Shown here one piece after another: positions 45,797-55,479 of a stretch of 64,000 nt of DNA. Below the pieces are notes generated by a model. It did not search any database, had not been told where the DNA came from, and worked only from the letters and a program-made list of their open reading frames with translations. The DNA lies in assembly GCA_030847615.1 (NCBI GenBank), contig JAUMIR010000015.1:9937501-10001500 (forward strand), written 5' to 3'. The first letter of the stretch is position 1. Every line of letters starts with the position of its first letter. A program made the position numbers and the translations under genes. Origin of the DNA: Gambelia wislizenii (lineage: Eukaryota; Chordata; Lepidosauria; Squamata; Crotaphytidae).

Positions 45797-46377
45797 GTGA
45801 TTGTGCTTTTTCTTCCAGATTTGAGATACCGGGTACTGATTTGTGGCCACAGCTTTGTGTATTGGGTGGCACGTCACGCCAGGAGGAGCCATTTGGGTCC
45901 GCAGCTGGGACTCGGAGACACCGCCTCTTTCGAATGGCTTGGCAAACGGGGTTTGAGGTGGAATGGTCTAATCTCTTTGCTGTTTCAGGAGCGGCGTGGC
46001 CCTCCCCCGCATGTCCTGGTGATCCATCTTGGAGGCAACGAGCTGGGCCTCCTGAAAGGCCGAGCTTTGGCACTACAGGCTATTGCTGACATGCGACGGA
46101 TTAAGGCGGCGTGGCCGCAGGTCGTTTTGATTTGGTCTGATATCATTCCACGTCTCTCTTACCCAGGCGAAGGCCCTCCTAAGTTGTTGGATATTGCCCG
46201 CAGGAAAGTAAACAAAGCCGTGCATAAAGCCATGGATGCTTTATTTCATATAAACGCCCAGAATTGTATAGGGTTGACGGGGTCCACTTATCAGACATGG
46301 GGATCCAGCTATTTCTTGAGGGTATGCAGGAAGGGGTGAGGGCCGTCTTGGCCTCCCGTGTGGGGGATAGGGGCTAA
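45797..46377 (+). pseudogene. Ngaro SGNH-hydrolase ORF with a frameshift
   Basis: The frame 45797-46339 encodes an SGNH/GDSL-like esterase: block I CGHSF with the nucleophile Ser19, and block III HLGGNELG with Gly79-Gly80-Asn81. Block V (DGVHLSDMG, at 46276-46302) is in another frame that runs to TAA at 46375. A frameshift before 46276 therefore separates the catalytic His from the rest. Vertebrate Ngaro elements are known to carry such a hydrolase; its role is unknown. Either this copy is damaged here or the assembly has an indel. Confidence 0.75.
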
Positions 46378-46963
46378 GTCGACACTTGCCCCTATCAGTG
46401 GCTGGGAGTGGGGGAGATAATGATATGGCGTTCACCTATGGCAACCTCGAATTGAGTGGAAGGATAGCCCTCACTGAACTGCACCGGAATCCGAATGGAT
46501 GGGGTGCAGCAAGGTAGGCTACCCTTAGGGCCAGATTCGGGTTCCGATCCTTCAGAAGCCACTCGGCTTAAGGATTGCATCCTGGGGCAGGGCCCTCCAG
46601 CGGATGGCGCCCAAAGGGAACCCCGGATGTTACCGGGATCCCCATTGGGGCTCAGGTGAGTCGCCCAGGGACTCTGGGGGTTAGGTCAGTTGTGACCAAC
46701 TGCCTAGATGCCCCCGCAAGGGATCTCCCCCTTTCATACATTGGCGTACCCCAAGAAAGCTACATAAATAGGAAAATTATCAATAAAGTGGCCCGTATTT
46801 CAACCCAATCTTCTGTGTCTGGTCTCTTTATTTCATGCGTCAATCATTAAATATCAGAATGTATGACCACAGCTGGTTTAAATGTGTAGGGTGTGTGTGT
46901 GTGTGTGTAGATATTTTGATCAAAGGATTATGGGGAGACACTTGGCTGTCATCTAGATAATCA

Positions 46964-47535
46964 TAGAATCATAGAGTTGGAAGAGACCACATGTGCTATG
47001 CAGTCCAACCCCCTGCCATGCAGGAATGCACAATCAAATCATTCTGGACAGATGGCCACCCAACCTCTGTTTAAAAACCTCCAAAGAAGGAGACAGCGCC
47101 ACACTCCAAGGCAGGGCATTCCATTGTTGAACAGTTCTTAAAGCCAGGACGTTCTTCCGAATGTTGAGGTAGAGTCTCTTTTCCTACAGTTGGAGTCCAT
47201 TGTTCCTTCTCCTAGTTTCTGGAGTAGCAGAAAACAAGCTTGCTCTACCCTTAGTATGACATCCCTTCCAGACCTCCCAACGTTTTTGTTGCCTACCTCT
47301 GGACACATTCCAGCTTGTCAATATCATTCTTGAATTGTGATGCCCAGAACTGGACACAGAATTCCAGGTGAGTTCTGACCAAGGCAGAATACAGTGGCAT
47401 GAATATTTACCTCGATCTAGACACTATACTCCTATTGGTGCAGCCTAGAATTGCATTGGCTTTTCTAGCTGCTGCATCACACTGCTAACTCGTGTTCAGC
47501 TTGTTCCACTAAGACTCCTACATCCCTTTTATATA
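46964..47535 (-). mobile_element. CR1, left part (counterpart of 7206-7870)
   Basis: Octamer tail, 3' UTR and C-terminal RT sequence as in copy A. There is a deletion of about 70 bases near 47265. It is interrupted at ctacatccctttt by the L2. Confidence 0.85.
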
Positions 47536-47776
47536 ATAATAATAATAATAAATTTTTATTTTTAACCTACCCCTCTGCTCAGCAACCGGGGTGGCATACA
47601 ACAAGATTAAAACATCAAGTTAAAACAATCCCTCCCCATCTGAACCCTCCCACCGCTTAAAACTAAATTAAACTAATGAAGAATTAAAACAAGAAAAAAA
47701 TATAATAAATAAATAAATAAATAATGGCAACGATGGCAAGGGGGTGGGTAGCAATCAGTCCACTGGAACTGGGAAG

Positions 47777-50700
47777 TTATTCCGGTAAGGCCTGCCGGAA
47801 GAGATCCGTCTTTAGCACTTTCTTGAAACTATCAAGAATAGTGATAAGACGGATCTCATCCGGCAGGCCATTCCAAAGTCTGGGAGCCGTAGAAGAGAAG
47901 GTCCTCTGGGAGGTCTGCGACAGCCTAGTTTTCATAGGCTGCAGCAGGTTCCTCCCAGAGGACCGAAGTGCGCGGGAGGGGATCATATGGAATGAGGCGG
48001 TCCTGGAGATAAGATGGACCAAAGCCATGTAGGGCTTTAAAGGTTAAAACCAACACCTTGTACTGCGCCCGGATACTAATCGGCAGCCAATGGAGAGATT
48101 TAAGCACAGGTGTTATATGCTCTCTCCTAGATGTACTCGTAATTAACCTGGCTGCCATATTTTGTACCAATTGAAGTTTCCGGGTCAGGCACAAGGGTAG
48201 CCCCATGTAGAGTGCATTACAGTAATCCAAACGTGAGGTTACCAAAGCATGTACCACAGTTTCCAGATCCCTTGTATCCAGGTAAGGGTGCAGTTGGCGT
48301 ATCAGCCGAAGCTGATAACAGGCACTTCTGGACGTAGCATTCACCTGACTAGTCATGTGAAGCGATGAATCCAGGAGTACTCCCAGACTGCAAACACAGT
48401 CCTTTGAGGAGAGTGTGACTCCATCCAGGACTGGAAGTTGTATTCCCAGACCTGGTTTCAGGCCTGTGACTGTCAGTACCTCCGTTTTGTCTGGATTTAG
48501 TCTCAATCTGTTTTTCCTCATCCAATCCATTACCGCTCTAAGACAGTCATTGAGAGGAGAGACACCATCTGAAGTCTGAGCCGACGACCTGGTCATGGAG
48601 AAAAATATCTGAGTGTCATCGGCGTACTGATGACACCAAGCTCCATGCCTCCGGATGATCTCTCCCAGCGGCTTCATATAAATGTTAAATAGCATCGGGG
48701 ACAGAATGGCACCCTGAGGGACGCCACAGTTGAGCTCAATTCTGGAGGAGCAGCTGTTCCCGAGCCTCACCCTCTGGGATCTGCCCGAGAGAAAGGAATG
48801 GAACCATCACAGAGCAGTGCCTCCAATTCCTAACTCTCTCAGGCGATCCAAGAGGATGGAATGATCTATAGTGTCAAAGGCTGCTGAGAGGTCCAAGAGC
48901 ACCAGCAGAGTCACATTACCCCTGTCGATGCTCAGGCGGAGGTCATCGGTTAGAGCGACCATGGCAGTCTCAACTCCATATCCTGTCCTGAAGCCGGTTT
49001 GAAATGGATCAAGATAATTAGTTACATCCAAGATGGCTTGGAGTTGGGAAGCAACTGCCCTCTTGATCACCTTGCTTAAAAAAGGTAGCAAGGACACTGG
49101 TCTATAATTGTTCTTGTCCAGGGGATCCAGGAAGGGTTTTTTCAGGAGTGGCTTAACCGCCGCCTCCTTTAAACAAGATGGTACAATACCTTCCCTGAAG
49201 GATACATTGATTGTGTCCCGTAGGAATACTCTCAATGCGTCCCCCCCCTGGACGACCAGCCAAGATGGACAGGGATCAAGAGGGCAAGTCGTCTTCCTCA
49301 CTCTTCCAAGGAGCTTGTCCACGTCATTGGTACTCACCGATTGAAACTGATCCAGTAAAGTGCCATCAATGGAGTTGTTGGATGCCTCATCTATGGATTC
49401 TGTCAGAACATTGGCATCCAAGTCGGCTCTTATCCGAGAGATTTTATCTGCAAAGTGGATATTAAATGCATCACAGCATGCTGTTGTTGGGTTAAGTAGG
49501 GGATTTGGCGCAGGAGGAACCTGTGTCATCTCCCCCACCACCTTAAACGACTCTGCTGGACGGGACTCTGCAGATGCAGTATGTGAAGAGCAGAAGGATC
49601 TCTGTGCTGCACGTATTGCCTCCCGATAGGAATCAAGATGCCTCCTATGGCGAGTTCTGTCGGATAAGAGTCGAGTCTTCCGCCACTTGCACTCTAGCCA
49701 TTGTCCAGTTCGCTTCATCCTCCTAAGCCCCTCTGTGTACCAGGGCTTACGATTAGAGGCGGGCTGGAAAGGACGCTTGGGAGCGATTGTGTCAATAGCC
49801 TTGGTAAGATCAGTGTTCCAGATGCTGACCAAAGCCTCTACAGAATCACTGGCGTTACCAACCATTAAACCCTCTAGGGCTTTCTGGAAGCCAATTGGTT
49901 CCATTAGCCTTTGAGGGCGGACCATTCTAATGGGTCCACCACCCCCAGAGGGGCAGACAGTGGCTCTTAGTTCCATCTTGACCAGGAAGTGATCCGTCCA
50001 TGACAATGCGGAGGTTTTTATAACCTCCGCCCACGGATATTCCTGTTCCGTACTGAAGATTGCATCGAGGGTATGACCTGCACAATGTGTGGGCCTGTTA
50101 ACCAATTGGGATAGGCCCATGTTTGCCATGGTTTCCATGAACTCCCGAGCCGCACCGGTTAGATTCGATATGCTGGTCTCTAGTGGAATGTTGAAATTGC
50201 CCAGAACCAAAAGTCTGGGCGACTCCAACAACAACTCAGAGATCAGCTGGGTCAGCTCGGTTAGGGAGTCTGTTAAGCAACGGGGTGGCCGGTATACCAA
50301 CAGCATCCCCAAACTATCCCTGGTTTTCAGGCTAAGGTACATGCACTTGATGCAAGCCGTTTTCCGGATAGGCTTCCTGGTCAAGTTTAAGTTGTTTCTA
50401 TGAACCAAGGCCACGCAGCCCCCCCCCACTTTCCCTTATCTGCTTGCTGACCGTATACCCGACCGGAAGAGCCTGCGCCCATGTTGCAGTGCTGGCATCT
50501 CCCAGCCAGGTCTCGGTAAAGCATGCCAGATCGGCAGCCTCATCCACTAAGAGGTCATGTATAATATGAGTCTTATTTTTAACCGACCTGGCACTGCAAA
50601 GGAGCAGAGTAAGGGGCTGTGGAAAGGATGGTACGCTCTCCAAAGTATTCTGGGAAACAGAGTGAACTGAAGAAGGGATAGATATTAAGCATCGATCCCT

Positions 50701-50919
50701 TCTCCTTTTGTAACATTTCTTCACTCTGTTGCCACCATACCTTCCCTTCCCCCACACAACCTCAATTCCTGTGCCCAGACCACTCCCGGCTCCATTACAT
50801 GGTGGTATTGATAAGTGATCAGTGTAAGGAGTTCTTGTAGCTTCGTGGTGGAAGAAGAGGGCATGGTTCCCTAGCAAAAGCTCACCCAGCCCAGCCAAGG
50901 TCTTTACTCTGGCAGGCAA
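47777..50919 (-). pseudogene. L2 polyprotein (endonuclease-RT), broken in several places
   Basis: The coding order on the - strand runs from 50919 down to 47777. 50919-50398 begins MPARVKTLAGLGE and carries the endonuclease start (ACFTETWLGD). 50429-48807 continues the endonuclease (VLGNFNIP, SWTDHFLV) and RT fingers (LLKKPFLDPLDKNNYRPVSL, LLDLSAAFDTIDHSIL). 48770-47925 holds GVPQGAILSPMLFN and the catalytic YADD. The last part is LHWLPISIRAQYKVLVLTFK. Breaks are a C-run near 50420, a stop near 48807, and a frame change near 47960. A single reading frame must once have joined these. The element is otherwise well preserved. Confidence 0.85.
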
Positions 50920-51806
50920 GCAGTTGTTGAAGCTTCAGGGTGGAAGAAGGGGGCGTGGCTCCCAGCAAACACTCACCCAGCCCAGCCAAGGTCTTGACTC
51001 TGGCAGGCAAGCAGTTCTTGAAGCTTCAGGGTGGAAGAGGGGGGGCAGCTCCCCAGCAAACACTCACCCAGCCCAGCCAAGGTCTTGACTCTGGCAGGCA
51101 AGCAGTTGTTGAAGCTTCAGGGTGGAAGAAGGGGGCGTGGCTCCCAGCAAACACTCACCCAGCCCAGCCAAGGTCTTGACTCTGGCAGGCAAGCAGTTCT
51201 TGAAGCTTCAGGGTGGAAGAGGGGGGGCAGCTCCCCAGCAAACACTCACCCAGCCCAGCCAAGGTCTTGACTCTGGCAGGCAAGCAGTTCTTGAAGCTTC
51301 AGGGTGGAAGAAGGGGCGCAGCTCCCAGCAAACACTCACCCAGCCCAGCCAAGGTCTTGACTCTGGCAGGCAAGCAGTTCTTGAAGCTTCAGGGTGGAAG
51401 AAGGGGCGCAGCTCCCAGCAAACACTCACCCAGCCCAGCCAAGGTCTTGACTCTGGCAGGCAAGCAGTTCTTGAAGCTTCAGGGTGGAAGAGGGGGGGCA
51501 GCTTCCCAGCAAACACTCACCCAGCCCAGCCAAGGTCTTGACTCTGGCAGGCAAGCAGTTCTTGAAGCTTCAGGGTGGAAGAAGGGGTGCAGCTCCCCAG
51601 CAAACACTCACCCAGCCCAGCCAAGGTCTTGACTCTGGCAGGCAAGCAGTTCTTGAAGCTTCAGGGTGGAAGAAGGGGTGTGGCTCCCAGCAAACACTCA
51701 CCCAGCCCAGCCAAGGTCTTGACTCTGGCAGGCAAGCAGTTCTTGAAGCTTCAGGGTGGAAGAAGGGGTGTGGCTCCCAGCAAACACTCACCCAGCCCAG
51801 CCAAGG
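50839..51806 (-). repeat. 91-base tandem array (about 11 units) forming the L2 5' UTR
   Basis: aagcttcagggtggaag recurs at 50930, 51021, 51112, 51203, 51294, 51384, 51474, 51565, 51656 and 51746, so the period is 90-91 bases. A diverged unit at 50839 adjoins the coding region and a partial unit ends at 51806. Units alternate between small variants (ggggcgtggctcc against gggggggcagctcc), which suggests some growth by two-unit blocks. The array ends exactly at the CR1 junction, so it belongs to the L2 as promoter-like monomers. Peptides rich in ACLPESRPWLGWVSVCW read through it are repeat artefacts. Confidence 0.85.
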
Positions 51807-52352
51807 AGGCACTGGTACCAAGCCAGTTTCACCCATCCTATATCTCTGCATTTCATTTTTTCTGGCTATGTGTACATTTTTGCCTGTTGTAATTCATGTT
51901 GTTAGTGCTGGCCCAGCTTTCTAATCTGTTAAGGTCATTTTTAATTCTGTACCTGTCCTTTGGGGTATTAGCTACCCCTCCTAATTTGGTGTCATCTGCA
52001 AACTTGATAAGTATGCCCCTAATTCCCTCATCCAAGTCATTGATAAAGATGTTGAATAGCACTGGGTCCAAGACAGAACCTGTGGCACCCCACTAGTCAC
52101 TTCTCCCCAGGATAAAGTGGAGCCACTGCTGAGCATCCTTTGGGTTTGGCTGATACAACCAATTACAAACCCATTTAACAGCTAGCCCACATTTTACAAG
52201 CTTGTTTGCAAGAATGCCATGGGGAACCTTGTCATAGGCCTTACTGAAATCAAGGTATGTGATATCCATAGCATTCCTTTCATGTACCATAGTTGTCATT
52301 TTATTAAAAAAAGAGATCAGATTAGTCTGGAATGATTTGTTTCTCTGAAACT
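51807..52352 (-). mobile_element. CR1, right part (counterpart of 7879-8270 and beyond)
   Basis: RT sequence with LIKFADDTKLGGVANT near 52000, then AYDKVPHGILANKLV near 52230. It ends at an abrupt junction with L1 at about 52352. Confidence 0.85.
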
Positions 52353-54236
52353 TCCAGTGTCGAAGGCAACGGAAGAGGGGACATTCGTGGAGCTCGCGAA
52401 ACTCCACTGCCTGGTTTGGGGAAAGAACCCCTGAAATAAAGGAAAGCAGGGGGGGGGAATTCATCTGAAGTTAAAGACAATCAGAGGAGGCTAAGAGTGA
52501 CCCTAGCTTCAACCCTGGTGTGTGTTAAAAGTGGAAGATATAATAACAGCAAAGACGAGCCGCAGAGGAGGTGAAGAAGGCGGTAGCTATTTCCCTCCCA
52601 AATGCGGAGCTGCTGTGTTAGCAGCACAACTGTCGCCACCACTTTTTAAAAAATCCTTTACTTTAGATATCAAGAAATAAACATCTTCAGTTATTCAAGT
52701 GAGAAAAGTTTTCAAATTAATAGCTGTTTTGTCAGTCAAAGTTAAATCCGAGGAGGTATATCCCAGACGGAGCTTAAATTACTTACCCTTTAAGGGAGAG
52801 TTTTTTGCTAAAAGAAGAAGACTAAGATACATGCAGGGGATAGTGGTTTTTCTTTTTATGGTTTTCACGTTTGAAGAACTTGTGGGATATAAACAGGTGG
52901 AACAACAGAGATAAAGTATTGAAATCGACCAAAGCAAAGGAGACTAAAACAAAGGTGAAAGAGGAGAAAACCAAAGAGAGACAGAAACTATTACAAACTT
53001 ACTAATACAACAACTAGACGTGGAAGGAAAGGGTTACTATTGCTACATTTACACATACATTTACTATTGTTACATTTACACTTGGAAAGGAACACCCAAG
53101 GACTTGAATGAACTTAAAAGGAAACAAAGACACGACTGCAACTGAAAATATAAATAGAAGACTCTTAGAAGAGGTTTTTTAAGAAGGAGGAGAAGAGAAA
53201 GGGAAGAAGAAGGGAGAAATAGTATATTTTAGGATAAGATAAGTTAACCTAATGTTCTAAGAAGGGGAAGGGAATAATTTACTATTGTGATTTTTCGGTT
53301 TTCTTTGGTCTTCTACCTGGTATTTTCTCCACTCTCCTTTTATCCCCCCTCCCCATCCCCCCTTAATTTTTTTCTTCTCTTTTCTCCTTCTTTTCTTTTC
53401 TCTCTTTTCCTGCTTTTCTCCCATATTTTTCTTTCTTTTTTCCTTTTCCTTTTTTTTGTTGTTTTTTCTTCTTTTCTTCTTTCTCCCAGTTTTTTTCTTT
53501 TCTTTTAGGCTTTTTTTGTAGAGGTGGGGGGTATTTAAGGAGACAAATCAAAAGGAGGTAAATGTAGCCAGAATACGACTATACTAGTAAATAAAATCTT
53601 TCAACGCTTTCTTTTGAAAATTGACTAATGACCTATCTGGTAGTTTGTTATGAGAATTATAGTAAGAAAAATACTAATCCATTGCTAAATTGAATTGTTA
53701 TAGTTTGGAAACTTGGAAAACGAATATGATTAGAAGGTCAGAGGGAATATAATAGATTGAATATTGTAAACTAGACATTTACAGGAATACCAAATTTATG
53801 TTAACAATATTAATTGTATATGTATACCTTTATATGTTATTGACATATTGTAATATATGTTAGTTTGAAATAAATGATCTGTATATGGGAAAAGAGGTTC
53901 TACTAAACATATATATACAGCCTGTGTATTTACAAATAACTGAGGTATAAATTGATGTAGAGGTAAATCATTATTAGTATTAACATAATTAACACGTTCA
54001 AACATCTTTATTATTAATAGAACAAAGGAAAAATAGTAGTTGAATGAGAGAATGCATTGTATTTGAAGGCTGAAACAAAGGGAAATAAAGAGAAATAAAG
54101 GTTGAAATAAGATAAAACAAGGAAAGATAAGGGGAAGAGGAACTGAATATATAAAAATGTAAGAGATAATAAAAGAGAAGATAAATTAAAAGAGGCAAAA
54201 CTAGAAAAGAAGCAGGAAAGTAGAGCTTACAAGGAT

Positions 54237-55242
54237 ATGCCCACTACTAGGAAAACACTTGCCCAAGCTCAAACTCAATCACAGTCAGTTAGATGATCAT
54301 CATTAGATACAGCAACAAAGGTTACAGATACTAACCAACTACTGTTAAATGAATTTAAAAAATTAAGTAATGGAATAAAATCAGAAATGAAAGATTTGAA
54401 GGAGGGGCTCAGGCAGGATATACAGAAACAATTAGATAAATTTGGTAACCAATTAGAAGTGGCAACTAAGGACATTGCAAAGATAAGTGGAGAACTCCAG
54501 GTCATTCAAGATAAAACAAAAAACTTAGAAAATAAAACAAAGGAATTAGAGACAAAAACACAATATGAAAGTACACTAAAAGACAGTTCAAGAAATAAAA
54601 GTGAGATCAAAATGTATAAAATTGAGAGGCTTAAGCAAACAAAGAAATGAAGATCTCATGACCAGACTGATTCCTGTATTAGCAGAATATATAGGATGGT
54701 CCCTGGAACAGCTTGATATTGAGGTGGACAAATTGTACAGAATCAACTCATGGATAACAGGGAAAAAAAGAAGTTACCATGGGATATTGTAATTTATTTC
54801 ATAAGAGAGAGAGTCAAAGACATTGTTTTACAAGAAAGCTACAAGAGAGATTTTAAAATAGAAGGTCAAGATATTAAAATATATAATGATGTTCATCTTC
54901 AAATATTAAAAAAGACAAGAATATAACTTTTTGACTCAAATTCTAGAGATAGAAAATATTCCTTATAAATGGAATAAAATTGAAGGCGTCTCCTTCACAT
55001 ATAAATATAAAAATTATACAATTAATACATTAGCTAAAGCAAAAAAAATTATAAATAAGATCAAGACGACAGCAGGTAGAGAGAGCAAAGAAAGTGGAGG
55101 TGAAAATAAAACCATAGGAACGAGATCAAAACAAGAAAGTCCAAAAGGACAGAGAAAGAAAAGAGAAATAGTTAGAGGTAAACAAGAAGAGAAAGAATTC
55201 GGAAACAAGTCAAAAATTAGAAATAAGTCAAAAAAGAAATAA
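54237..55242 (+). pseudogene. L1 ORF1 (coiled-coil RNA-binding protein), degenerate
   Basis: ATG at 54237 (MPTTRKTLAQAQ) is followed by an in-frame TGA near 54294. Then comes a long coiled coil (54387-54600; heptads of Leu/Ile in LRQDIQKQLDKFGNQLEV). The RNA-binding region follows in a shifted frame (WSLEQLDIEVDKLYRIN near 54700), and a Lys/Arg-rich tail lies at 54931-55242. This matches the L1 ORF1p layout. There are multiple frameshifts. Confidence 0.7.
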
Positions 55243-55479
55243 GGGATATCCAATAGATAAAGATAACCAAGAAAGGGATAGACAAACATGTGAGCTAAGC
55301 GATGAGGAAGATAGACTAAGCCTGTAGGAAGAAAAGGAAATTTTAAGAAACGAGTCCTACGTAGAAGAAAGTGAGGTAGAGGACACAGGAGAAGGGGAAG
55401 AAGTAGGAGAGAGAGAAGAAAGTGAAGGAGAAGAGGATATATAAAGAAGCCTAAACAATTGAAAGATCTAAAGATTAAG

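Larger units (their letters stand above)
39556..46847 (+). mobile_element. Ngaro-type tyrosine-recombinase retrotransposon
   Basis: A 7.29-kb insertion with an exact empty site in copy A near 7100. In copy B the sequence reads cttggtgtaa|element|taaatatcagaatg, and in copy A cttggtgtaaatttcagaatg. TAA is present on both sides, which could be a recombination trinucleotide or microhomology. Gene order is gag, RT/RNase H, tyrosine recombinase, SGNH hydrolase. The hydrolase frame and the absence of a methyltransferase point to Ngaro rather than DIRS1. I could not see the expected split direct repeats by eye. The long GC-rich leader (39556-41200) and AT-rich region (41200-41850) precede gag. Poly(A)-signal-like aataaa lies near 46784. 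Confidence 0.88.
47536..51806 (-). mobile_element. Full-length L2-type LINE with monomeric 5' UTR
   Basis: A 4.27-kb - strand element inserted into the older CR1; the CR1 resumes at 51807 with ggaggcactgg, as in copy A at 7879. The 3' end is an (aat)n tail with the gcagcaaccggggtgg-type 3' UTR motif. The endonuclease-RT frame and a tandem array at the 5' end make it complete. Related truncated copies are at 12421-12539 and 13528-14838. Confidence 0.85.
32016..52352 (+). repeat. Segmental duplication, copy B (contains CBP-B), expanded by insertions
   Basis: Matches copy A in the order 32016-39555, 46848-47535 and 51807 to about 52110. The gaps are filled by Ngaro (39556-46847) and L2 (47536-51806). 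Smaller gains are CR1 at 34986-35253 and 37415-37541 and a local tandem duplication at 36195-36370. Homology weakens in the CR1 before the L1 junction at 52352. Confidence 0.88.

Noticed and set aside
50940..51924. Repetitive peptides with KHSPSPAKVLTLAGKQ-type units
   Set aside because: They arise from the 90-91-base tandem array of the L2 5' UTR, occur in several frames and have no independent gene structure.
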